A DNA stretch of 64,000 nucleotides from Gramella jeungdoensis (GCF_023805255.1 NZ_JAMSCK010000007.1:1-64000); one strand, 5' to 3'. Shown: positions 7,119-15,146, counted from the stretch's first letter. Program-made: numbers and translations. Notes: generated by a model from the sequence alone, not told the origin.

Positions 7119-7722
7119 CTTTTTCGCCTTCTTTTGCGATCTCTTCCATGCTCCTCCCAGTAAGCACCGATTCATTCTCGGTACTCACGGGATTCCGGCG
7201 GGCATCGGCTTCCTCGTCATCCACTTTTTTCAGGAACCATTTTTCATCATCTCCTTTAGAGGTTCTAATGAGAGTATAGGCGCCTTTGAGTTTATGTCCA
7301 CGAAGAATAAAAGTTGTATGCCCATTCTTTATCTGTTCTCCCATCGGGATAAGATTCCCGTCATCGTCCTTCTTATCGTTGTCGAATTTCCCGGCATCCC
7401 AAACCATCACCGTTCCCCCGCCATACTGACTCTCGGGGATCACACCTTCAAAGTCGGCATATTCCAGCGGATGGTCTTCGGTGCGAATGGCCAGTCGTTT
7501 CACCTTTGGATCGGTGGAAGGGCCTTTGGGAACCGCCCAGCTCTTCAGTACCCCGTCTACCAGCAGCCTGAAATCGAAATGCAGGTTGGTGGCATCGTGC
7601 TTGTGTATCACGAAGATCTGCTTGTCCTTATCCTTCTTTTTGCTTTCATCGCCGAAAGGCTCAGAAGAGATATCGAAATTTCGCTTTTCGTGATACTTCT
7701 CTAAAAATCCTTTCTTTCCCAT
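7111..7722 (-). CDS. LigD-type 3'-phosphoesterase (stand-alone PE domain)
   Basis: A 203-residue protein matching the 3'-phosphoesterase domain of LigD, which trims 3'-phosphate and terminal ribonucleotides from damaged ends. The metal-binding His/Asp cluster is visible as HKHDATNLHFDFRL (H42, D43, H48), followed by SWAVPKGPS, H84 in RTEDHPLEYADFEG and the ESQYGGGTV loop. The protein has an acidic, Lys-rich C-terminal tail absent from the core domain. It is the first of three consecutive LigD-domain genes. Its stop overlaps the ligase start by eight bases, implying translational coupling. No Ku gene is visible anywhere in the window. Confidence 0.9.
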   Translation of the reverse strand: MGKKGFLEKYHEKRNFDISSEPFGDESKKKDKDKQIFVIHKHDATNLHFDFRLLVDGVLKSWAVPKGPSTDPKVKRLAIRTEDHPLEYADFEGVIPESQYGGGTVMVWDAGKFDNDKKDDDGNLIPMGEQIKNGHTTFILRGHKLKGAYTLIRTSKGDDEKWFLKKVDDEEADARRNPVSTENESVLTGRSMEEIAKEGEKDD

Positions 7723-7734
7723 TTTTCAAAAGAT

Positions 7735-8352
7735 TTAGTCTGTATTATTCTCCTTCCTTATGGCAGCACCCAGTTCCCGATCGCGGTAAGAGCCGGAATC
7801 GTCCAGCTTTTTAGTGACCGCCTCGATATCATATTTAGGATAGGCCTGGTGTAGTTTTGCAATTCCTTCAATTTTAAAAGGCTCCAGCCAGAAACCGGTG
7901 ATAAGAGGCAAATGTTCCTTAAGCATAAGTTCAGGGATATCCTTATAATAAAGCGGACTTTCCTGCTTCCTTTCAAAGCGTTCCACCATTGTTTCAAGCG
8001 AGGTTTCCAGTTCTTCGGCTGTTTGCAATCTTATCCTGGCATTCACATGAACGGCGGTATAATCCCAGGTGCTTATGTCCTTTTCCTTATACCAGGACGA
8101 GGAAACATAAGCGTGCGGGCCATGAAAGATGATCAGCGCCTCTGCCCCGTCCTTTAGAAACGTTTTCTGTTCATTATGATTGGCGATATGCGAATACAGC
8201 CTGAAGTTTTCCGAATTGCCTTCGACCAGCACTGGAATATGGGTTGCGAGCAGTCTTTCGCCTTTGAGGATAAAGCTCGCAAAGGGATTCTCTTCTATAA
8301 ATGAGAAGATGAACTCCTTATCATCTTTCCGGTATTTTGGTGGTCTGTACAT
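7735..8352 (-). CDS. PaiB-like FMN-binding protein
   Basis: A 205-residue protein of the FMN-binding PaiB group (split-barrel flavin fold). It starts with the family pattern MYRPPKY, followed by ATHIPVLVE and HIANHNEQ, then FHGPHAYVSSSWY and STWDYTAVH, all typical of the family. Bacillus PaiB was described as a negative regulator of sporulation and protease genes, but most members are better viewed as flavin- or heme-handling split-barrel proteins of unknown activity. It lies five bases after the YqcI/YcgG gene and twelve before the phosphoesterase gene, so it is part of the same operon. It may have oxidoreductase activity paired with the first gene; that is inference. Confidence 0.85.
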   Translation of the reverse strand: MYRPPKYRKDDKEFIFSFIEENPFASFILKGERLLATHIPVLVEGNSENFRLYSHIANHNEQKTFLKDGAEALIIFHGPHAYVSSSWYKEKDISTWDYTAVHVNARIRLQTAEELETSLETMVERFERKQESPLYYKDIPELMLKEHLPLITGFWLEPFKIEGIAKLHQAYPKYDIEAVTKKLDDSGSYRDRELGAAIRKENNTD

Positions 8353-8357
8353 ATAAT

Positions 8358-9050
8358 TTATTTGCTATGGTGAAAGGGACATTTCCATTCTTCGCCAACC
8401 TTTCTTCCACTATATTGCCTCGCTTCACTTCTTTTTCCAAAATCTTCCAGCATGGGGTTTATATTCCCCTCCAATTCCTTATCACGCTCCCTTATCTTAT
8501 CCCGAACGTTCTCATAGGTTCCCATTTCCCTTAACTTCTCGAACTGCCAGTGCAGGTTGAATGCGATGGCCGTGTAAGGGCTCTGCCTTGCCTTTCTTGA
8601 GGCTCCGGGATGCATGCCTACGATATAGAATGCCCTTCCTGCTATGCTGAAACTGAAATGTTCGCTTTCAGGATCTGAACTTACCCGAGCATCCCAGTCA
8701 CAGCTATCAGCTTTATTCAGCGCTTTCAACTGTTTCCAGAGCCGCTTTTCGAATTCAATTTCGGAATATTTTGGCGAATCCGGAAATACGGCCAGGAATG
8801 TCCTGAAATCGTTAGACTCAAAATCGTAGTTGGCCACATATTCTTCCAGGTCCTTTATCAGCTTCCCTGCCGCTTCCGCAGAGCCAAAATCCTTATAAGC
8901 ATGCAGCTCTACCTGCTCCATACTAAAGACGGTCTGCGCCATGACACATGGATGGTCGTTCTCAAGTACAAAATTTTTAAAGGCCCTTCTAATTTCGAGA
9001 TTTGCCCTGTTCCTAGTTTTCTTAGCCGGGGCTTCCTTCGTCATTTTCAT
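8358..9050 (-). CDS. YqcI/YcgG-family (GntA-like heme N-hydroxylase family) protein
   Basis: A 230-residue member of the YqcI/YcgG family, recognised from the start RRAFKNFVL, the HPCVMAQ segment and the central FYIVGMHPGASRKARQ followed by AFNLHWQFEKLRE. One characterised relative, GntA of guanitoxin biosynthesis, is a heme-dependent enzyme that N-hydroxylates a guanidino group; whether this protein does so is unknown. I chose ATG at 9050 because AAGGAG lies nine bases upstream, whereas the longer frame to 9134 adds a poorly supported 28-residue extension. It heads a tight minus-strand operon with PaiB-like, split LigD and DUF1989 genes. Confidence 0.82.
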   Translation of the reverse strand: MKMTKEAPAKKTRNRANLEIRRAFKNFVLENDHPCVMAQTVFSMEQVELHAYKDFGSAEAAGKLIKDLEEYVANYDFESNDFRTFLAVFPDSPKYSEIEFEKRLWKQLKALNKADSCDWDARVSSDPESEHFSFSIAGRAFYIVGMHPGASRKARQSPYTAIAFNLHWQFEKLREMGTYENVRDKIRERDKELEGNINPMLEDFGKRSEARQYSGRKVGEEWKCPFHHSK

Positions 9051-9217
9051 AAATAAGTCTCCTTGGATTTTCTGGTTAATTATTGGTTGAATCCCTAAAT
9101 TACATAGCCTTTCAGCCAAATAAATGTTAAGCAATCATAAGCCTTTGTAAATTTTAAAATCCTCTGACTAATAGCGTTAATAGATGGTTGGAATGAATTA
9201 ATTGAATAAATTTGAAT

Positions 9218-9931
9218 ATGAACGATTTTTTGATGATCGGGCATCGCGGTGCGAAAGCCCATATTGCCGAAAACACACTGGAAAGTATTCAGAAAGCACT
9301 GGATATAGGTGTGGATATGATAGAGATAGACGTTCACAAATGTGCCAGTGGCGAACTGTGGGTAATCCATGATTTCACCCTGGACCGCACTACCGATGGC
9401 AGCGGTGAGATAGCCAAACGCCCCGCTGTAGAGATCAGAAAACTAAAAGTTGAAGGTTACTATAAGGTACCCCTGCTTACAGAAGTACTTGACCTCATCG
9501 AAGGTAAATGCGATATCAATATTGAACTGAAAGGGCTTAATACCGCCGCGCCTGTATGCAGGGAAGTTCAAAAAAGAGTGAGTTCGGGAAAATGGGAGTA
9601 TTCCAATTTCATTATTTCCAGCTTTCAGAAAAATGAGCTTTTCCAGGTAAGGCAGTTCGATGATCATGTTCCTCTTGGAGTGCTGAGCAAGGCCAGTGTG
9701 CCGGAAGCCATCGAGCTCGGCAAACTTCTGAATGCAACCGCGATTCACCCTTCCCTTGGGATCATTACCCGGGACAATACCAAACTCTGCCAGGCCGAAG
9801 GCTTTAAGGTGAACGTATGGACGGTGAACGAACGACAGGATATTCTAAGGATGATCGATTTTGGAGTTGACGGGATCATTTCAGATTACCCCAACCGTTT
9901 GCATAATCCGCTGTTGGAACTTCATGAGTAA
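9218..9931 (+). CDS. Glycerophosphodiester phosphodiesterase
   Basis: A 237-residue GDPD-family TIM-barrel enzyme that hydrolyses glycerophosphodiesters to glycerol-3-phosphate and an alcohol. The catalytic and metal-binding residues are visible: H9-R10 in IGHRGAK, E18-N19 in AENT, E36 and D38 in MIEIDVH, and H51 in VIHD. There is no signal peptide, so it acts in the cytoplasm. I start at ATG 9218; a TTG two codons upstream is possible. It is transcribed divergently from the YqcI/YcgG operon across a 167-base gap, and the BaiN-like gene follows 50 bases downstream on the same strand. Confidence 0.92.
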   Translation: MNDFLMIGHRGAKAHIAENTLESIQKALDIGVDMIEIDVHKCASGELWVIHDFTLDRTTDGSGEIAKRPAVEIRKLKVEGYYKVPLLTEVLDLIEGKCDINIELKGLNTAAPVCREVQKRVSSGKWEYSNFIISSFQKNELFQVRQFDDHVPLGVLSKASVPEAIELGKLLNATAIHPSLGIITRDNTKLCQAEGFKVNVWTVNERQDILRMIDFGVDGIISDYPNRLHNPLLELHE

Positions 9932-9981
9932 AGTAATTTCCGCTTCAGCATTTATCTACCTATTTTTACAGCCTTAATTGA

Positions 9982-11196
9982 ATGGATTTGGAGAAATATG
10001 ACATCATTGTAGTGGGCGGCGGAGCAGCCGGATTCTTTACGGCCATCAATGCTGCGGAAAATAACCCACAGCTAAAGATCCTTATCCTTGAACGCGGGAA
10101 AGAGGTGCTTACCAAGGTGAAGGTTTCAGGAGGTGGCCGATGCAATGTCACCCATGCCGAATTCATCCCAGCGGAACTGGTAAAAAGATATCCACGTGGC
10201 GAAAAGGAACTGCGTGGCCCTTTTCATAAATTCATGACCGGAGACACCATCGCCTGGTTCGAAGAGCGAGGTGTGGAGCTCAAGATCGAAGAAGACGGCC
10301 GTATGTTTCCGGTGACCGACAGTTCCCAAACCATCATAGACTGTTTCAAAAAAGAGTGTAAACGCCTGAATATAGAGGTCCTGAAAGGCCATAGCCTGAA
10401 GAATTTTAAACGAGACGAAGAATTATGGAAGGTTGAAACCAGCAAAGAAGAATTTGAATGTCAAAAACTGATGCTCGCTACCGGCAGCAATACCAAGGTT
10501 TGGAAGCTGCTGGAAAGAATAGGGCATACCATAGTTCCCGCGGTGCCTTCACTTTTTACCTTCAATATCCAGGATCCGAGAATAAAAGGACTGGCCGGGA
10601 TCTCCACCGAAGCCGAAGTGAATGTTTTAGGAGAACAGCTTGAAAGCTCGGGCCCGCTTCTTATCACCCACTGGGGAATGAGCGGCCCCGCCATTCTGAA
10701 ACTATCGGCCTGGGGCGCCAGGGAACTGAACAGGCTTGATTATCGTTTTAAGATAAAGGTGAACTGGCTGCCGGGACATTCGGCCAACGAAATGCTGGAG
10801 GAACTGAAACAGCTTAAATTCTCCTCGTCAAAACAGCAGGTTTTCACAAGGGCGCAGTTCAATCTGCCAAAGCGACTGTGGCAAAGCATAGTTAAGGCTT
10901 CAGGAATTTCAGAAGAAACAAGATGGGCCGATCTTAGTAAAGACCAGCTAAAGAAACTATCAGATGAACTTACAGGAGCCATTTTCAGGGTGAATGGAAA
11001 AAGCACCTTTAAGGAAGAATTCGTAACGGCGGGCGGGATAGACCTGAAAGAAATAGACTTCCAGACATTTGAAAGCAGGATACATAAAGACCTTTACTTC
11101 GCAGGGGAGATCCTGAACATCGATGCCATTACCGGTGGTTTCAACTTTCAGAATGCCTGGACGGGAGCTTTTCTCGCAGCCCGGGCTATGAGTTAA
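9982..11196 (+). CDS. BaiN/HI0933-like FAD-dependent oxidoreductase
   Basis: A 404-residue flavoprotein of the HI0933/BaiN family. The N-terminal Rossmann motif VVGGGAAGFF (residues 11-20) binds FAD. The family signature KVKVSGGGRCNVT follows, and the C-terminal GGFNFQNAWTGAF stretch closes the FAD site. Family members are generic NAD(P)/FAD oxidoreductases. BaiN reduces bile-acid intermediates in gut clostridia, but the substrate in marine bacteria is unknown. Its end overlaps the convergent tspO gene by eleven bases, so the two genes' transcripts would be complementary at their 3' ends. Confidence 0.87.
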   Translation: MDLEKYDIIVVGGGAAGFFTAINAAENNPQLKILILERGKEVLTKVKVSGGGRCNVTHAEFIPAELVKRYPRGEKELRGPFHKFMTGDTIAWFEERGVELKIEEDGRMFPVTDSSQTIIDCFKKECKRLNIEVLKGHSLKNFKRDEELWKVETSKEEFECQKLMLATGSNTKVWKLLERIGHTIVPAVPSLFTFNIQDPRIKGLAGISTEAEVNVLGEQLESSGPLLITHWGMSGPAILKLSAWGARELNRLDYRFKIKVNWLPGHSANEMLEELKQLKFSSSKQQVFTRAQFNLPKRLWQSIVKASGISEETRWADLSKDQLKKLSDELTGAIFRVNGKSTFKEEFVTAGGIDLKEIDFQTFESRIHKDLYFAGEILNIDAITGGFNFQNAWTGAFLAARAMS

Positions 11197-11665
11197 GTCG
11201 CCAGATCTCGAAATTATAGACGATGGTTAACAGCACCCAGATCGCATAGGGTATAAGGAGGTAAGCCGCTAGAGTATTGACTATTCGGAACCATTTAATG
11301 GTAAAAAGTATCATTATAAAAAGCACTGCCAGGTCCAGCAAAGCGATAAAAGGTTTTTCAAGCGCGAAGAAAAGCAGGAACCAGAATCCGTTAAGGAAGA
11401 GCTGAAAGCCAAAATGGTACAGGGCCGTCTTGACCCATTTATGATAAAAACCCTTGCTCCAAACTATTCCTGCGGCCAGCCCCATAAGGATGTACATAAG
11501 GATCCATACCGCACTAACAATATCTACATCCACACTAAATCGTGGTTTGGTAAGCGCCGGATACCACTCTGCAATTCCTGTTTGAGTCGCCACCGTTCCC
11601 ATAAACCCAAATATGAGGCAGATCAGAACAGCAAAAGAACTCCTTATTAAAAGTTTTTTCGTCAT
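11186..11665 (-). CDS. TspO/MBR-family membrane protein
   Basis: A 159-residue protein with five hydrophobic helices and many Trp residues, including the WYPALTKPRFS and WILMYILMG segments characteristic of the TspO/MBR family. TspO proteins bind porphyrins, cholesterol-like ligands or heme breakdown intermediates and modulate stress or light responses in bacteria. The gene is alone on the minus strand, convergent with the flavoprotein gene and divergent from mvaD. No partner gene hints at its ligand. Confidence 0.88.
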   Translation of the reverse strand: MTKKLLIRSSFAVLICLIFGFMGTVATQTGIAEWYPALTKPRFSVDVDIVSAVWILMYILMGLAAGIVWSKGFYHKWVKTALYHFGFQLFLNGFWFLLFFALEKPFIALLDLAVLFIMILFTIKWFRIVNTLAAYLLIPYAIWVLLTIVYNFEIWRLNS

Positions 11666-11738
11666 AACTGGCCGGTTGATTCCACTAAAATAGGAATTTA
11701 TTTGGATTGTTTAGAGAGGAAACAAATGCATAAAAGTT

Positions 11739-11746
11739 TAACTTTG
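11739..11746 (+). promoter_or_regulatory. Candidate promoter -7 element for mvaD
   Basis: TAACTTTG fits the Bacteroidota -7 consensus TAnnTTTG and lies 16 bases before the ATG at 11763. No TTG is found at the usual 17-23 base spacing upstream; the nearest is about 29 bases away, so support is from the -7 box only. Confidence 0.45.
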
Positions 11747-11762
11747 GCAAAAATTTTTGAGG

Positions 11763-12857
11763 ATGACCCAAAAGGAATTTATCCCTAAACGAAAGACTGA
11801 AAATATCGAGACGGGCGAAGTGACCTGGCAGTCACCAAGCAATATCGCTTTAGTGAAATACTGGGGCAAAAAGGAGAACCAGATCCCTGCCAACCCTTCC
11901 ATAAGTTTCACACTTGATCACTGCAAAAGCACCACCAGCCTGAAGTTTTCAAAAAAGGCGGAAAGCTCGGATGATTTTGATTTCAGCTTTTATTTTGAGG
12001 GTAAGGAAAAGGAAGATTTTAAACCCAAGATCCAGAAGTTCTTCGAAAGGATCGAAGATTACTGTCCGTATCTCAGGGATTATAAATTCGAGATCCACAG
12101 TGAGAATTCCTTTCCTCATAGCAGTGGGATCGCATCCTCGGCCAGTGGAATGAGCGCCATGGCACTTTGCATCATGGACCTTGAACGCAGATTATATCCC
12201 GGTATGGACGAGAATTTCTTTAACAGAAAGGCATCCTTTCTGGCAAGACTTGGTTCCGGCAGCGCAAGCAGAAGCATTGAAGGACCTCTGGTTGTTTGGG
12301 GTGAACATGAAAGCATTGAAAAGGCTTCCGATCTTTTTGGAGTCCCTTTTCCTTATGAGGTTCATGACATATTTAAGGATTATCGCGATACCATACTGCT
12401 GGTAGACAAGGGAGAAAAACAGGTAAGCAGCAGTGTTGGTCATAACTTGATGCACGGGCATCCCTTTGCGGAAAAACGCTTTGAACAGGCCCATAATAAT
12501 CTGGACAGACTTATCCCCGTACTTAAATCGGGTAACACAGAAGAATTCATAAAGATAGTCGAGAGCGAAGCCCTTACTCTTCACGCGATGATGATGAGCA
12601 GCGAACCTTATTTCATCCTGATGAAGCCAAATACACTGGAAATAATAAACAGGATCTGGGCTTACCGTGAGAAAACCGCGATCCCTGTTTGCTTTACGCT
12701 GGACGCGGGAGCTAACGTCCACCTGCTTTATCCCTCAGTTAACGAAACTAAAGTTTTAGAATTCATTAAGAATGAGTTAGTTGCGTATTGTGAGAATGGG
12801 CATTATATTTGCGACTTAGTTGGCGAAGGAGCTAAAAAATTGACAATGGAAAATTGA
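11763..12857 (+). CDS. mvaD: Diphosphomevalonate decarboxylase
   Basis: A 364-residue GHMP-superfamily enzyme that converts mevalonate diphosphate to isopentenyl diphosphate using ATP. Visible signatures are NIALVKYWGKKENQIPANPS near the N-terminus, the ATP-binding SSGIASSASGMSAMA loop and the C-terminal LDAGANVHLLYP segment with the catalytic-region Asp. The start is ATG 11763, not the TTG two codons earlier. The last codons (encoding LTMEN and the stop) lie inside an AATTGACAATGG-type repeat that flanks the inserted four-helix-bundle gene, so the native C-terminus has probably been replaced. It heads the mevalonate/isoprenoid operon. Confidence 0.92.
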   Translation: MTQKEFIPKRKTENIETGEVTWQSPSNIALVKYWGKKENQIPANPSISFTLDHCKSTTSLKFSKKAESSDDFDFSFYFEGKEKEDFKPKIQKFFERIEDYCPYLRDYKFEIHSENSFPHSSGIASSASGMSAMALCIMDLERRLYPGMDENFFNRKASFLARLGSGSASRSIEGPLVVWGEHESIEKASDLFGVPFPYEVHDIFKDYRDTILLVDKGEKQVSSSVGHNLMHGHPFAEKRFEQAHNNLDRLIPVLKSGNTEEFIKIVESEALTLHAMMMSSEPYFILMKPNTLEIINRIWAYREKTAIPVCFTLDAGANVHLLYPSVNETKVLEFIKNELVAYCENGHYICDLVGEGAKKLTMEN

Positions 12858-12869
12858 CAATTGACAATG
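12838..12869 (+). repeat. Left inverted repeat flanking the four-helix-bundle gene
   Basis: AATTGACAATGG followed by AAAATTGACAATTGACAATG forms a short tandem-like repeat. It is inverted relative to 13225-13250 on the other side of the four-helix-bundle gene. The mvaD stop codon lies within it, and the small gene's ATG is formed by its last bases. Confidence 0.6.
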
Positions 12870-13220
12870 ATGAAAGAGAATATTATCAAAACTCGCAGTT
12901 TTCTATTCTCGGTAAAAGTTGTTAATTTGTACAAGTCTCTAAGTTCCGAAAAGAAGGAATTTGTAATGTCCAGGCAATTGTTAAGATCTGGAACTGCAAT
13001 TGGAGCACTGGTGAGGGAAGCGGAACATGCTGAAAGCAAAGCGGACTTCATCCATAAATTGTCAATAAGCCTCAAAGAAGCTAACGAAACAGAATACTGG
13101 CTTGACCTACTAAATGCCTCAGATTATTTAGAGGAAGGTCAATTTCAGGAATTCAAAAAAGATATTAAGGAAATATTGAGTTTACTGGTAGCGATCATTA
13201 AGACTTCCAAACAAAAGTAA
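12867..13220 (+). CDS. Four-helix-bundle protein (23S rRNA intervening-sequence / S23 family)
   Basis: A 117-residue protein of the four-helix-bundle family (PF05635-like) first noticed in 23S rRNA intervening sequences. Typical segments are RSFLFSVKVVNLYKSL, QLLRSGTAIGALVREAEHA and the SKADFIHKLSISLKEANETE stretch. The family fold is related to the Avd accessory protein of diversity-generating retroelements, but no reverse transcriptase is near. Members often sit between genes in Bacteroidota, bordered by inverted repeats, as seen here. It interrupts an otherwise continuous mevalonate operon. Starts at 12867 and 12870 are equally possible. Its function is unknown. Confidence 0.85.
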   Translation: MMKENIIKTRSFLFSVKVVNLYKSLSSEKKEFVMSRQLLRSGTAIGALVREAEHAESKADFIHKLSISLKEANETEYWLDLLNASDYLEEGQFQEFKKDIKEILSLLVAIIKTSKQK

Positions 13221-13224
13221 TATT

Positions 13225-13250
13225 CAATTTTCCATTATCAATTGTCAATT
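13225..13250 (+). repeat. Right inverted repeat flanking the four-helix-bundle gene
   Basis: CAATTTTCCATTATCAATTG followed by TCAATT is the imperfect reverse complement of the repeat at 12838-12869 (AATTGACAAT...GGAAAATTG). It ends eight bases before the mevalonate kinase start. Together the two arms enclose the four-helix-bundle gene as a discrete inserted module. Confidence 0.6.
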
Positions 13251-13258
13251 ATTGACCT

Positions 13259-14197
13259 ATGAAAGGACCTCTATTTTATTCGAAAATCCTCCTTTTTGGA
13301 GAGTACGGGATCATTAAGGATTCCAAGGGTTTATCCATTCCTTATAACTTTTATAACGGAGCGCTGAAACTGGATGAAAATCTCAGCGATGACTCAAAGC
13401 GATCTAACGATAATTTGAGACGATTTGCCGATTATTTAAAAAGCCTGGAAGAGAATAATCCTGAGCTGGTCCAATTCGACCTTGAAGCATTACAGAAAGA
13501 CATAGATAATGGCATGTATTTCGATTCCAGTATTCCGCAGGGATACGGAGTTGGAAGTAGTGGTGCTCTCGTAGCTGCGATCTATGATAAATATGCGAAT
13601 GATAAGATCACGGTACTGGAAAACCTTACCCGGGACAAGCTGTTAAAACTGAAAAAGATCTTTGGGGAAATGGAATCTTTCTTCCATGGGAAATCTTCAG
13701 GACTTGACCCTCTTAATTCTTACCTAAGCATCCCGATCCTTATCAATTCAAAAGAAAATATAGAGCCGGCGGGTATTCCATCCCAGACGGAAAATGGCAC
13801 CGGAGCCGTGTTTTTACTGGATAGTGGAACCACCGGGGAGACAGGTCCTATGGTAAGCATCTTTATGGAGAACATGAAGCAGGAACCTTTCAGAAAAATG
13901 CTGAAAGAACAGTTCGTGAAACATACCGATGCCTGTGTGGAAGATTTTCTTAAGGGTGATGTAAAATCGCTGTTCAGCAACGTAAAAAAACTGTCTCATA
14001 CCGTTCTTGATAATTTCAAACCTATGATCCCTGCTCAATTCCACAAGCTGTGGCAAAAAGGGATCGAAACCAACGATTACTATCTTAAACTTTGCGGTTC
14101 CGGTGGTGGCGGATATATTCTTGGGTTTACCGAAGACATCGAAAAAGCCAGAAAAGCTCTTAAAGGTTATAATCTAGAAGTAGTCTATAACTTCTAA
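13259..14197 (+). CDS. GHMP kinase, probable mevalonate kinase
   Basis: A 312-residue GHMP kinase. It opens with FYSKILLFGEYGIIKDSKGL, the substrate-binding start typical of mevalonate kinases. It carries the ATP loop IPQGYGVGSSGALVAAIYD, and a C-terminal LCGSGGGGYILGF motif. Mevalonate kinase phosphorylates mevalonate at the head of the lower mevalonate pathway. Phosphomevalonate kinase is formally possible but the position between mvaD and a UbiA prenyltransferase favours mevalonate kinase. The gene begins just after the inserted repeat module and ends nine bases before the UbiA gene. Confidence 0.85.
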   Translation: MKGPLFYSKILLFGEYGIIKDSKGLSIPYNFYNGALKLDENLSDDSKRSNDNLRRFADYLKSLEENNPELVQFDLEALQKDIDNGMYFDSSIPQGYGVGSSGALVAAIYDKYANDKITVLENLTRDKLLKLKKIFGEMESFFHGKSSGLDPLNSYLSIPILINSKENIEPAGIPSQTENGTGAVFLLDSGTTGETGPMVSIFMENMKQEPFRKMLKEQFVKHTDACVEDFLKGDVKSLFSNVKKLSHTVLDNFKPMIPAQFHKLWQKGIETNDYYLKLCGSGGGGYILGFTEDIEKARKALKGYNLEVVYNF

Positions 14198-14206
14198 ATT
14201 AAATTC

Positions 14207-15112
14207 ATGGCGGCCATTGCTAACAAGCGCTTGCTACTGAAAATATTCAGCCTGTTTTCGGTAGTTAGAGGTTATAATATTCTGGTAGTGGTAGTTGCCC
14301 AGTACCTGACCTCAGCTTTTATACTGGCCCATGAAAAACCTCTCAGGGAAATTCTATTTGACCCCAATCTTTTCTTCCTGATACTGGCTTCTTCCAGTGT
14401 GATCGCTTCGGGCTATATCATCAATAATTTCTACGACAGTGAAAAAGACCTGATCAACCGGCCCAAGAAGACCATGCTGGATCGTGTGGTGAGTCAGCGT
14501 ACCAAGCTTTCGGTGTATTTTATCCTGAATTTTGCCTCTATCTTTTTTGCCAGTTATGTATCGTTCCGGGCTGTTGTATTCTTTTCTATATACATATTCG
14601 TTATCTGGCTTTATTCTTACCGGCTTAAAAGGATACTCTTCCTGGGAAACCTGGTAGCCTCCATACTTACCATCACCCCATTCTTTATCGTTTTTGTGTA
14701 TTATAAGAACTTTGAAACGGTGATATTCATTCATGCCACATTTCTGTACCTCATGATCGTGATGCGAGAACTGGTGAAGGACCTGGAGAACATGCAGGGA
14801 GATCTGGTACAGGATTATCATACGATCCCGCTGGTATATGGTGAAAAATGGAGCAAATTTTTCCTTGCGGTATGTGCTTTTCTTACCATTCTGCCCATAT
14901 ATCTGCTGGTAAGCAAGTTTGAGGTGGGCTATATGGATTATTATTTCTATGCCTCCTTCCTCCTATTGATCATATTCCTCTTGCTCCTTTACTTCAGCAA
15001 TGCGAAATGGCAGTACCTGTTGCTTCACAACATCCTGAAACTGATCATCGTTGCAGGGGTATTCAGCATTCTTCTTATAGATATTGATGAAGTGATAAAC
15101 AGGGTTTTTTAG
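14207..15112 (+). CDS. UbiA-family prenyltransferase (GGGP synthase-like)
   Basis: A 301-residue integral membrane prenyltransferase with about eight to nine hydrophobic segments. The first acidic motif is NNFYDSEKDLINRPKK, with the prenyl-diphosphate Mg-binding Asp residues. A second acidic region, MRELVKDLENMQGD, occurs in the middle. Bacteroidota proteins of this group are often annotated as geranylgeranylglycerol-phosphate geranylgeranyltransferase, but the true acceptor is unproven. Its location directly behind two mevalonate genes suggests it uses the prenyl diphosphate made by this pathway. Confidence 0.83.
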   Translation: MAAIANKRLLLKIFSLFSVVRGYNILVVVVAQYLTSAFILAHEKPLREILFDPNLFFLILASSSVIASGYIINNFYDSEKDLINRPKKTMLDRVVSQRTKLSVYFILNFASIFFASYVSFRAVVFFSIYIFVIWLYSYRLKRILFLGNLVASILTITPFFIVFVYYKNFETVIFIHATFLYLMIVMRELVKDLENMQGDLVQDYHTIPLVYGEKWSKFFLAVCAFLTILPIYLLVSKFEVGYMDYYFYASFLLLIIFLLLLYFSNAKWQYLLLHNILKLIIVAGVFSILLIDIDEVINRVF

Positions 15113-15146
15113 GTAACTTTCTCATTCTAAAACTTTTCTCAAATAC

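Noticed and set aside
5195-7722. Idea that the three LigD genes are one gene broken by frameshifts
   Set aside because: Stop/start overlaps are clean, each protein has its own ATG, and lengths match natural single domains; kept as a natural split.
12192-12722. A 176-residue minus-strand frame opposite mvaD
   Set aside because: Antisense to a conserved GHMP enzyme; no family motif.
12867-13220. Idea that the four-helix-bundle gene is the Avd gene of a diversity-generating retroelement
   Set aside because: No reverse transcriptase, template repeat or variable repeat is visible nearby.
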